Source of the DNA: CAYJAY01 sp964368445
GTDB taxonomy: Bacteria; Bacillota; Clostridia; Oscillospirales; Ruminococcaceae
Length of the DNA stretch: 64,000 nucleotides
Assembly (NCBI GenBank): GCA_964368445.1
Contig: CAYJAY010000008.1
Span: 9,357 to 73,356, forward strand
Reading direction: 5' to 3'
The notes beneath the pieces were generated by a model that saw nothing but the letters and a program-made list of their open reading frames with translations, did no database searches and had not been told where the DNA came from. This document shows positions 36,906 to 44,596 of this stretch, one piece after another. The stretch's first letter is position 1; each line of letters opens with the position of its first letter. A program made the position numbers and the translations under genes.

Positions 36906-38363
36906 CTAGAAGTTGAAATACAAGAAGGTTGAAACACCGCTAAATGACACTATCGACCAAAATAGAAACAACACGGTGATTAGTGACGTTGAAACGGTGG
37001 GTTTAAATTTAATTTGATTGATGTTTTGCAAAAATACCGCTACTAAAAATGCGATTACAACAAATGATATCATTGTTATTATATCCACCGAAAAGTTAGT
37101 CGAGCCGAACAACGCAAACAAGCTGTTAATCTCGACAATGCTGAAACTAGCCGCAAACGTCTGGCTAACCGTAAAACCGTCTGACAACAATAGAACTTTT
37201 TTAAACATATCTAAAAGCTGTTCAACCGTTTCGGCACGAAATATAATCCAAGTTAGGTTGACAAAAACAAACGTGATAAGCCATCGTAACGGCATGAGCA
37301 TTTTATCCCAATACACTTTGATTAATCTTGTAAACACATTAAACGCCCCGTGCAACAGACCCCAAAACACAAATATCCACGTTGCCCCGTGCCAAAGGCC
37401 GCTTAAAAAGAATACGATCATAATATTTATATAGGTGCGAAATTTGCCTTTTCTGCTTCCACCAAGTGGAAAGTATACGTAGTTTCGCAAAAATCTTGTA
37501 AGGGTTAGATGCCACCTATCCCAAAAGTCTATTATAGACACAGCCTTGTACGGCGAATTAAAGTTTGCCGGCAAAGATATGTTGAACATCTTCCCAATAC
37601 CAATAGCCATGTCGCTGTATCCGCTAAAGTCGAAATATATCTGAAACGTATATGACAGCATGACAAGGATGGCCTCGGCCGACGAAAGGATTTCGGAATT
37701 TGCATAGCCATATGCCACAGCGTTGCCAAGAGTATCGGCTATTAAAACTTTTTTGAAAAGGCCTATTGCGAAAAAGTGTATACCGCACGAAAGGTTTTCA
37801 AAGTTTAAATGCTTTTGTTTTTTGTCTTTAAATTGTGGTATCATCTCGCCGTGGAGCGCAATGGGTCCCGCCACAAGTTGAGGAAAGAACGACACGAAAA
37901 GGGCATAGTCGACAAAGTTGTAACCTTTTGTTTCGCCTTTATAACTGTCTACGACGTAAGAAACCTGTTGAAATGTATAAAAACTTATTCCGAGAGGAAG
38001 AAGAATGTTTCGCAAAATAAAGTCTGAACCGAAAACAGCGTTTAAATTAGACAAAAAGAAATCGAAATATTTAAAGTAGAAAATAAGCGAGAGGTTAAAG
38101 ATTATCCCGGCTATTAAAATGATTTTTCTAACCACATTAGAAAAGTTCTCTTTGTTTAACAGTTTTGAAACAAACCAGTTGACAACGATGCTTGCAACCA
38201 TTATTAAAAGATAGCTATAGTTAAAATATCCATAAAACCAAAGAGACATTGCTATTAGAAATATCTTTGATGTGTTAAAAAGGCCAAAACGGTTTAAACA
38301 AAAATAACCTATGACCGAAAGTGGAAGAAATGCCAGAGTGAATATGTAAGAATTAAACGTCAT
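36906..38363 (-). CDS. MBOAT-family membrane O-acyltransferase (AlgI/DltB-like)
   Basis: 485-residue polytopic membrane acyltransferase with about ten or more helices. Diagnostic segments are LPLGISFYTFQQVSYVVD, FSGYSDMAIGIGKM, FWDRWHLTLTRFLRNYVYFP and the active-site His in GLWHGATWIFVFWG. It passes acetyl groups across the membrane to a partner, here most likely the two SGNH-like proteins encoded just downstream, for polysaccharide O-acetylation. ATG 38363 is preferred because GGGAG sits 6 bases upstream; the ATG at 38375 overlaps that site. The target polymer may be made by the adjacent dTDP-rhamnose genes. Confidence 0.9.
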   Translation of the reverse strand: MTFNSYIFTLAFLPLSVIGYFCLNRFGLFNTSKIFLIAMSLWFYGYFNYSYLLIMVASIVVNWFVSKLLNKENFSNVVRKIILIAGIIFNLSLIFYFKYFDFFLSNLNAVFGSDFILRNILLPLGISFYTFQQVSYVVDSYKGETKGYNFVDYALFVSFFPQLVAGPIALHGEMIPQFKDKKQKHLNFENLSCGIHFFAIGLFKKVLIADTLGNAVAYGYANSEILSSAEAILVMLSYTFQIYFDFSGYSDMAIGIGKMFNISLPANFNSPYKAVSIIDFWDRWHLTLTRFLRNYVYFPLGGSRKGKFRTYINIMIVFFLSGLWHGATWIFVFWGLLHGAFNVFTRLIKVYWDKMLMPLRWLITFVFVNLTWIIFRAETVEQLLDMFKKVLLLSDGFTVSQTFAASFSIVEINSLFALFGSTNFSVDIITMISFVVIAFLVAVFLQNINQIKFKPTVSTSLITVLFLFWSIVSFSGVSTFLYFNF

Positions 38364-38408
38364 TTTGACTCCCATAAAAAAGTGACATATATTGTTTGTT
38401 TTATTTTA

Positions 38409-38512
38409 GATAAAAAAATTAAATGTAGGGACAACCCTTGCGGTTGCCCAATAAAGAAAATATCGTTCTTATATCAAACAAGGGCAAGCCTTTGTCCCTA
38501 CTAATTTATCTA
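38409..38512. repeat. 104-bp palindromic intergenic element
   Basis: The ends TAGATAAA (38409-38416) and TTTATCTA (38505-38512) and the inner GTAGGGACA (38428-38436) and TTGTCCCTAC (38492-38501) are inverted, with CAACCCTTGCGGTTG and GGGCAAGCC inside. It fills nearly all of the rfbB-MBOAT gap. It could fold into a long cruciform or RNA hairpin. Form and position suggest a REP/MITE-like element that may also act as a terminator for rfbB. Confidence 0.6.
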
Positions 38513-38518
38513 ATTAAC

Positions 38519-39574
38519 TTAACTCTCGTAACGAGTCCTGTAATATTCGCGATATTCTCCGCTTGTGACGTCGTCTACCCATTGTTTGTTGTGGAGATAC
38601 CAAGCAATAGTCTTTTCAATGCCTTGTTCAAACATTGTTTCGGGCGCCCAGCCGAGTTCTTTTCCAATCTTTTCTGGGTTAATTCCATAACGTCTGTCGT
38701 GGCCTTTTCTGTCCTCGACATGTTTTATAAGCTGTTCCGAAACTTCTCCGTCGGCATTTTCTTTAACATAATCTATGATAGTTTTGACTATAAATATGTT
38801 GGGATGCTCGTTGTGTCCACCGATGTTGTACACTTCGCCGAGTTGTCCGTTTCTCGCCACCATGTCGATAGCTTTGCAATGGTCTTCGACATAAAGCCAG
38901 TCGCGTATCTGCATACCGTCACCGTAGACCGGAAGACTTTTGTGGTTTAAGCAGTTGTTGATCATAAGCGGTATAAGCTTTTCGGGGAACTGGAATGGAC
39001 CATAGTTGTTGGAACATCTTGTTATGTTAACAGGCATCTTGAACGTATCAAAATATGCTTTAACAATTAAATCTGCCGAAGCTTTTGAAGCAGAATAGGG
39101 GCTGTGTGGGTCGAGAGGGGTTGTTTCCTCGAAAAATCCCTCTGCTCCCAAAGAGCCGTATACCTCGTCGGTTGAAACTTGTAGAAATTTTTTGTCCAAC
39201 ATAAACTCGCCGCTTGGAAGTTCCCAAGCTTTTTTTGCGGCATTAAGCAATGTTGCTGTTCCGATTACGTTGGTTTTAATAAAAATCATGGGGTCAGAGA
39301 TAGAGCGGTCGACGTGGCTTTCTGCCGCGAAGTTTACGACACAATCAAAGTCATAGTCGTTAAAAAGTTCTTCGACCAAAAGAGGGTCGCAGATATCACC
39401 TTCTACAAAGATATGTCGGTTGTCATTCTCGATAGAACGCAGGTTTTCAAGATTTCCGGCGTATGTAAGGGCATCAAGGTTAACTATGGTTATATCAGGG
39501 TATTTTGAAAGCATGTAAAGAATGTAATTTGAACCGATAAAACCGGCTCCTCCGGTTACTAGAAAAGTTTTCAT
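38519..39574 (-). CDS. rfbB: dTDP-glucose 4,6-dehydratase
   Basis: 351-residue extended SDR enzyme, second step of dTDP-L-rhamnose synthesis. KTFLVTGGAGFIGSNYI binds NAD; the catalytic YSASKASADLI has Tyr and Lys; SNNYGPFQFPEKLIPLMI is the RmlB signature. ATG 39574 follows GGAGG; a longer open frame upstream runs into rfbD and is not used. Only 7 bp separate it from rfbD. The gene order in transcription is rfbA, rfbD, rfbB; rfbC (epimerase) is absent from the window. Confidence 0.95.
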   Translation of the reverse strand: MKTFLVTGGAGFIGSNYILYMLSKYPDITIVNLDALTYAGNLENLRSIENDNRHIFVEGDICDPLLVEELFNDYDFDCVVNFAAESHVDRSISDPMIFIKTNVIGTATLLNAAKKAWELPSGEFMLDKKFLQVSTDEVYGSLGAEGFFEETTPLDPHSPYSASKASADLIVKAYFDTFKMPVNITRCSNNYGPFQFPEKLIPLMINNCLNHKSLPVYGDGMQIRDWLYVEDHCKAIDMVARNGQLGEVYNIGGHNEHPNIFIVKTIIDYVKENADGEVSEQLIKHVEDRKGHDRRYGINPEKIGKELGWAPETMFEQGIEKTIAWYLHNKQWVDDVTSGEYREYYRTRYES

Positions 39575-39581
39575 AAAAGAT

Positions 39582-40469
39582 TTAGTCCTCCAAAGAGATT
39601 GTTTTAATATGCTCGGATATTGCGTCTTGCCACGAACGCATTTCGTCCCCCACTGTTGCTTGCAACATGACGTTTTCAAGGGCAGAATATGCCGGTCGTT
39701 TTGCCGGGGTTATATATTCATCGCTCGAACAAGCAACAACCGTTGCATCAATGTTTGCGAGCGTAAATATTTCTTTTGTGAAGTCATACCAACTGCATAT
39801 GCCGTTGTTTGTGCAATGATAGACCCCGAAATTATCTGTTACAACCATTTTAAGTATATGATACGCAAGGTCAACACAACTTGTCGGGTTACCAAATTGG
39901 TCGTTAACAACCTTGACTTCGCCTTTTTCCCTGCCGGCATTCATTATGGTTTTTACAAAGTTGTTGCCATTTTTGCCATAAAGCCAGGCTGTCCGAACGA
40001 TGAAGTAATCGCTGCAACGTTCGCGCAAAAGGTTTTCGCCCATAAGCTTTGATTTGCCATAGGCGGTTACGGGACAGGGTATATCATATTCGACATATGG
40101 TTTTTGTGCATTGCCCGCAAAGACATAATCTGTCGAGACGTGAACCAATTTTGCCGAAAGAGCACTTGCGGCTTCGGCGAGATATGCCGGAGCCAAAGCG
40201 TTGGCTTTGTAAGCCGCTATCGTTTCTGTTTCGCAAGCGTTGACGTTAGTAAAAGCTGCACAGTTTATTATTATATCAAACTTTTTGGAAAAACAAAAGT
40301 CTAAAATCTTAGTTTTATCAGAAATATCTATTGTGTCCAAATCAACCGCTACAATTTCGGCACTTTTTAACAATTTTGGTATTTCACCCAATGAGCAACC
40401 TCCATTTTTAAGTTGCTCTATAAGCTCTGTTCCGAGTTGGCCACGAGATCCGGTAATTAAAATCTTCAA
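39582..40469 (-). CDS. rfbD: dTDP-4-dehydrorhamnose reductase
   Basis: 295-residue SDR enzyme, final step to dTDP-L-rhamnose. ILITGSRGQLGTELIEQL is the nucleotide-binding start; VHVSTDYVFAG and the YGKSKLMGENLL Tyr/Lys motif are visible, as is VRTAWLYGKNGNNFVKTI. TTG 40469 is the start, with GAAAGGA 9 bases upstream. It is followed 7 bp later by rfbB and preceded by rfbA at 17 bp. Confidence 0.94.
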   Translation of the reverse strand: MKILITGSRGQLGTELIEQLKNGGCSLGEIPKLLKSAEIVAVDLDTIDISDKTKILDFCFSKKFDIIINCAAFTNVNACETETIAAYKANALAPAYLAEAASALSAKLVHVSTDYVFAGNAQKPYVEYDIPCPVTAYGKSKLMGENLLRERCSDYFIVRTAWLYGKNGNNFVKTIMNAGREKGEVKVVNDQFGNPTSCVDLAYHILKMVVTDNFGVYHCTNNGICSWYDFTKEIFTLANIDATVVACSSDEYITPAKRPAYSALENVMLQATVGDEMRSWQDAISEHIKTISLED

Positions 40470-40486
40470 GATATCGTTTCCTTTCG

Positions 40487-41359
40487 TTACACCTTTTTGT
40501 TGGCGATTGTAAACAGATATTTTCCGTATTCGGTTTGTTTAAGTTTTTCGGCAACCGTAAGGAGTTGATCTTTGGTTATAAACTTTTGTCGATATGCAAT
40601 CTCTTCGAGACACGCAATATATAAACCTTGTCGTGTTTGAACAGCTTCAACAAAGTTGGACGCTGCAAGCATCATTCTGTGGTTGCCTGTGTCAAGCCAC
40701 GCCATTCCGCGGCCAAAAAGTTCAACCTTAAGTTGGCCGTTTTCGAGATAGTGGTTGTTAACTGCGGTTATCTCGATTTCACCCCTTGCAGAGGGTTTGA
40801 CGTTTTTTGCTATGTTGATAACGTTATTGTCATAGAAATAGAGTCCCGGGACAGCATAGTTGGATTTTGGGTTTTCGGGTTTTTCTTCGATCGAAAGAAC
40901 ATTTCCTTCGCTGTCAAACTCGACAACCCCCATTTCGCTTGGGTTGCTTACATGATATCCAAATATAGTTGCGCCTTGTTTGCGAGAAGCCGCAGCTTTA
41001 AGACGTTCGCTGAAACCATATCCGTAAAAGATGTTGTCACCGAGAACCAAACAAACATTGTCATCACCTATAAATTGTTCACCTATAATAAACGCATCCG
41101 CGAGTCCTCTTGGTTGATCTTGAACCGCATACTGAAAGTTGACCCCTATTTCGGAACCGTCTTTCAAAAGTTCCTTAAAACCGCCTATGTCACGCGGGGT
41201 AGAGATGATCAGAATATCTTTTATTCCCGCAAGCATAAGCGTTGATATCGGATAATAGATCATAGGTTTGTCGTAAACCGTTAACATCTGTTTTGAAACC
41301 GCAATGGTAGAGGGATAAAGCCTTGTACCGGCTCCGCCGGCGAGTACAATTCCTTTCAT
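40487..41359 (-). CDS. rfbA: Glucose-1-phosphate thymidylyltransferase
   Basis: 290-residue nucleotidyltransferase making dTDP-glucose, first step of dTDP-rhamnose synthesis. MKGIVLAGGAGTRLYPST is the nucleotide-binding signature; KPMIYYPISTLMLAGI, LVLGDNIFYG and GRGMAWLDTGNHRMM follow. AAGGAG lies 11 bases before the ATG. Confidence 0.96.
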   Translation of the reverse strand: MKGIVLAGGAGTRLYPSTIAVSKQMLTVYDKPMIYYPISTLMLAGIKDILIISTPRDIGGFKELLKDGSEIGVNFQYAVQDQPRGLADAFIIGEQFIGDDNVCLVLGDNIFYGYGFSERLKAAASRKQGATIFGYHVSNPSEMGVVEFDSEGNVLSIEEKPENPKSNYAVPGLYFYDNNVINIAKNVKPSARGEIEITAVNNHYLENGQLKVELFGRGMAWLDTGNHRMMLAASNFVEAVQTRQGLYIACLEEIAYRQKFITKDQLLTVAEKLKQTEYGKYLFTIANKKV

Positions 41360-41384
41360 AATAAAACATGCTCCTTATATTTTT

Positions 41385-42167
41385 TTATTTTTTTAGTTTA
41401 TATTTAAATTGCCAACCCCATTTTCCGAAATACTTAAACATTCCATTGATGAGGATAACAAAATATTTAAAACTTTTTGCGGAAGAGCGCTCCCAAGCAT
41501 GGTATACATAGGTTTCCGGGTAGTAGACCGTTCGTTTAATGTTTTTTGCTCGTCTGGTTATGTCCATATCTTCAAAATAGATAAAAAATCGTTCATCAAA
41601 ACCACCGATTAATTTATATATATCGGTTCTAATTCCGAAAAAACAACCTGTAGCAAACTCTATATCTATCGTCTTTGTAAGATCTTCGTCAAGCATTTGA
41701 TAATGCTCGATTTGGTCTTTGAGCGCGCCGCCAAAAATCCGTCGTCCGACAAGAGCGGCAACGGTTGGGTTGCGTTTTGGCAAGAGTTGGTCGGTTTTGT
41801 CGGGGTTTAGTATCTGTGGAGTAACCAACCCGATATCGGGGTTTTTGTCGAAAAACTTCGATATTTCGGACAAGACATCTTTATCGATTACTATGTCGGG
41901 GTTGACAACAAAGTGATATTTGCTGTCTAACAGTTCGAGAACCTTATTGTGTCCGTGTCCAAAACCTTTGTTATTTGGGTTTTGGATAGCTACAATTTCA
42001 GGAAACTCTGATTTAAGTTTTTCAAGTGTTCCGTCTTTTGAGTTGTTGTCGATTACATAAACCGTGACATCAACATCTTTTGTGTGTTCCAAAAGACTTT
42101 TAACCGCGTCTTTGCATTTATCGTAACCTTTATATGTAACTATCGCGGCGCTTACTTTTGTTTTCAT
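41385..42167 (-). CDS. GT2 family glycosyltransferase (rhamnosyltransferase-like)
   Basis: 260-residue GT-A fold glycosyltransferase. AAIVTYKGYDKCKDAVKSLL, NNSKDGTLEKL, NNKGFGHGHNKVL and FVVNPDIVIDKDVL give the nucleotide-sugar and metal site; the later FFIYFEDMDITRRAK and YHAWERSSAKS resemble WbbL/RfbF-type rhamnosyltransferases. ATG 42167 is used; the open frame begins further upstream but runs into the LUD gene's end. Adjacent rfb genes make dTDP-rhamnose the likely donor. The acceptor is unknown. Confidence 0.85.
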   Translation of the reverse strand: MKTKVSAAIVTYKGYDKCKDAVKSLLEHTKDVDVTVYVIDNNSKDGTLEKLKSEFPEIVAIQNPNNKGFGHGHNKVLELLDSKYHFVVNPDIVIDKDVLSEISKFFDKNPDIGLVTPQILNPDKTDQLLPKRNPTVAALVGRRIFGGALKDQIEHYQMLDEDLTKTIDIEFATGCFFGIRTDIYKLIGGFDERFFIYFEDMDITRRAKNIKRTVYYPETYVYHAWERSSAKSFKYFVILINGMFKYFGKWGWQFKYKLKK

Positions 42168-42195
42168 ATTATAATTTTTTTTACCTTTTGTTTTA

Positions 42196-42810
42196 TTAAA
42201 ATCCGAGTTTTTCCTCAACAAGGATAACCTTTATGCGGTTTGCGATTCTTTGGAACGAAAGGGTTTGGTATATACAACAAATCCTTTCGGGGCTTTGGCA
42301 GTCCATGCAAACCCCGCTTTTTACGCAAGGGGTTGCGGTGTTTAATCTTTTTGCGTTGAGTGGAGCGGCCGTTTCTTTAAGCCTTTTTTCCGCGTCCGCA
42401 AGCGTTGGAACAATCTTGTTTGTTCCGGCAACAATAATAACGTTTCGAGGCCCATTGGCTAAAGCTGAAACTCTGTTTCCGATTCCGTCGACATTGTAAA
42501 GCTCGCCATTTTCGGTGATGGCATTACTGCTTGAAAGGTAATAGTCGCAAGCTTTGGTTCTCATGGCTATTTCAAACGCTTCTTGTTCACTTGCGTTGGG
42601 TTTAAATCTGTCAAGAAAACTGTAGTCGCCGCTGTCTTTTAAAAGTCCCTTTATATCACATTCTGCAAGAGTCATAGAACCGCCGTGGGCTACCATGCTT
42701 CCCTTTGGTATTAATGACTGGACAAGTTCTCTTGCCGCCTCTTTAGACGACACTTTGTAAACTTCCATTCTATTTTTTCTGAGATTTTGAATTGTTTTTT
42801 CGATGTTCAT
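42196..42810 (-). CDS. LUD-domain protein (LutC/DUF162-like)
   Basis: 204-residue LUD domain. Segments AHGGSMTLAECDIKGLL, YYLSSSNAITENGEL, NVDGIGNRVSALANGP and VIIVAGTNKIVPTLADA are typical of stand-alone LUD proteins of Clostridia, as is the Cys-rich GVCMDCQSPERICC near the end. Family relatives (LutC) act in lactate oxidation, but free-standing copies are uncharacterised. ATG 42810 follows AAAGGCGGT. It lies upstream of the glycosyltransferase gene on the same strand with a 28-bp gap, although the function seems unrelated. Confidence 0.83.
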   Translation of the reverse strand: MNIEKTIQNLRKNRMEVYKVSSKEAARELVQSLIPKGSMVAHGGSMTLAECDIKGLLKDSGDYSFLDRFKPNASEQEAFEIAMRTKACDYYLSSSNAITENGELYNVDGIGNRVSALANGPRNVIIVAGTNKIVPTLADAEKRLKETAAPLNAKRLNTATPCVKSGVCMDCQSPERICCIYQTLSFQRIANRIKVILVEEKLGF

Positions 42811-42829
42811 AAAGATACCGCCTTTTTTA

Positions 42830-43150
42830 AAATTAATAATTATCAATGCGTAATTCGTAATTAAGGTGCGGCTTACGCCGGAATTAAATAGTTGTTAATT
42901 ATTTAGTTAATAGTGAGTAGTTAATAGTGAATAGTGAATAGTTAATAGTGAATAGTTATTGTGTCGGCTTGCGCCGACAGCATTTAAATAACAAGATTTT
43001 GACACTTCCTTCGAAGAGGGAGGCTAAAAGCCGTAAGGTCGACGGGAGGAGCGAACTCTTAAAAACGTAAAACATACTAAATCAAATGTTTAAAATTTCG
43101 CCCGTAAGGGCGCACATAAATTACGAATTACGAATTACGAATTACGAATT
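42830..43150. repeat. Composite MITE-like intergenic element with heptamer repeats
   Basis: A 347-bp gene-free stretch between LUD and NYN genes. Left end GCGTAATTCGTAATT (from 42848) is inverted at the right end as four AATTACG heptamers (43119-43150). Inside are 42905-42957, an array of GTTAATA/GTGAATA heptamers, directly followed by hairpin GTCGGC/GCCGAC (42963-42978); hairpins at 42869-42880 and 43099-43112; and a short GC-rich block 43006-43050. The heptamer-plus-hairpin unit recurs at 59100-59166. No ORF is supported. Confidence 0.65.
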
Positions 43151-43157
43151 AATAACC

Positions 43158-43868
43158 CTATTTATTTTTAATATAGTTTAAGGTTGGCGAACCCTTTTCG
43201 CCCCTTGCTTCTATATGGAATTTGTTTGAGGATTTAATCAAATTTGTCAACGTCTTGTGCCCAAAGTTTCTAACGTCAAAATCGGGGTTGCTGTTTTTAA
43301 GGAACGTCCCAACTTTTCCAAGATAAACAAATCCGTCGTCTTCACAGTTATCGTCGGTGAACTTAACGATAGTTTGAATAAGTTTATTAAACTCGTTGCT
43401 GTTTTTGGAAAGCGCTTCTTCGTTGCTTATAACTTCGAGATATTTAAACGATTCACATGCGGTTATAAACGGTTTTGGGGTTTTCCTCTCTCCCATTCCG
43501 ACAACCACCATTCCCGATTCTCTAAGCCTTGAAGCTAGCCTTGTAAAATCACTGTCCGAGCTCACGATGCAAAAACCGCTAACACTTCCAGAGTAAAGAA
43601 TGTCCATAGCGTCGATTATTAAAGCCGAGTCGGTCGAGTTTTTACCGCTTGTATAGGAATATTGTTGTATCGGAGTTATCGAAAAATCGAGAAGAACCGA
43701 TTTCCAAGCTTGCATCTTTGGGGTTGTCCAGTTGCCATAGATACGTTTTAGAGTTACCTTGGTGTCGGGATAGGTTGAAAGTTCTTTGAAGATATGCGCT
43801 ATATATTTGTCTGAAACGTTTTCCGCGTCGATTAATAGCGCCATTTTATTTTCCGTTGTTGTAATCAA
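43158..43868 (-). CDS. NYN-domain protein with C-terminal OST-HTH/LOTUS domain
   Basis: 236 residues. The N-terminal NYN (PIN-like) domain has the metal-binding acids in ALLIDAENVSDKYI, NSTDSALIIDAMDIL and CIVSSDSDFTRLASRLRE. The C-terminus (about 165-233) with GFVYLGKVGTFLKN and FGHKTLTNLIKSS looks like an OST-HTH RNA-binding domain. Such LabA/DUF88-type proteins are presumed RNases. TTG 43868 is the start because AAAGGA lies 8 bases upstream; an ATG eight codons in is too far. It is the last gene of murT-gatD-NYN, 5 bp after gatD. Confidence 0.85.
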   Translation of the reverse strand: MITTTENKMALLIDAENVSDKYIAHIFKELSTYPDTKVTLKRIYGNWTTPKMQAWKSVLLDFSITPIQQYSYTSGKNSTDSALIIDAMDILYSGSVSGFCIVSSDSDFTRLASRLRESGMVVVGMGERKTPKPFITACESFKYLEVISNEEALSKNSNEFNKLIQTIVKFTDDNCEDDGFVYLGKVGTFLKNSNPDFDVRNFGHKTLTNLIKSSNKFHIEARGEKGSPTLNYIKNK

Positions 43869-43873
43869 AAGTT

Positions 43874-44590
43874 TTATCCTTTCGTGTTTATGTCGGAACG
43901 CAAAATTTCAACAGCTTTTCGATAGCCGTTTTCCGCAATCGCGAACCAATCGGAAACGACTGGTTCAAACGTCTTGTCGATAAGTTTTGCGAAATAATCG
44001 ATAAGCAAGGGGTTGCGCACCAAGAGTGGCCCCGAAAGTTGGGTCGCATGAAAGTTGCCCTTAACAATTCCTTCATACTGTGTGTAGTTTTTAGAAGAAC
44101 AGATTTCTGTCGTGAAAAAAGGTTTTTCATGACAGACTACCGCGAGTGACGAGTTTAAACTTCCAACAACGGGGTAGTTGAAAACATCGGAACGCATAAT
44201 ATATTCATCGTAACTTCTAGTCGGAATTTGCTTTATTTGCGTATCGAAAAAACCAAGCCCCTCATATTTGTTACCCGAAAGGTCGGTTATGCTTTCACCA
44301 AAAAGCGCAAACGAATTACCTGTGCAAAGCATCGGTTTGTTGTTTGCAAGAAAAGTTTTGATGTCGTTTTTGAAACGTCGAACGTCTTTAAGACCCGCTA
44401 AAAGGCTTTTTTCGGTTCCGGCGCCGATATAGATAAAATCTGCGGTTTCAAGTTCGGTGTATTCTTCGACCGAAATGTGTTGGATTTCAAGCGTTTTGCC
44501 GACGTCTTCAAAACGTTTTTGCAACACCGCCAAGTTGGCATAGTCGCCATATAGGTTTAAGAGATCGTGGTATAAAAATATCGCTTTCAT
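43874..44590 (-). CDS. gatD: Lipid II isoglutaminyl synthase, glutaminase subunit GatD
   Basis: 238-residue CobB/CobQ-like class I glutamine amidotransferase supplying ammonia to MurT for amidation of D-Glu in lipid II. FLYHDLLNLYGDYANLAVL is the usual opening; the catalytic Cys is in PMLCTGNSFALFGE and the His in GNFHATQLSGPLLVRNP. It is encoded 6 bp after murT, the typical arrangement. The two products form one complex. Confidence 0.92.
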   Translation of the reverse strand: MKAIFLYHDLLNLYGDYANLAVLQKRFEDVGKTLEIQHISVEEYTELETADFIYIGAGTEKSLLAGLKDVRRFKNDIKTFLANNKPMLCTGNSFALFGESITDLSGNKYEGLGFFDTQIKQIPTRSYDEYIMRSDVFNYPVVGSLNSSLAVVCHEKPFFTTEICSSKNYTQYEGIVKGNFHATQLSGPLLVRNPLLIDYFAKLIDKTFEPVVSDWFAIAENGYRKAVEILRSDINTKG

Positions 44591-44596
44591 ATGTCT

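Noticed and set aside
39575..39679. N-terminal extension of rfbB (35 extra codons)
   Set aside because: It overlaps the rfbD gene, has no family match, and the internal ATG starts the NAD-binding motif behind GGAGG.
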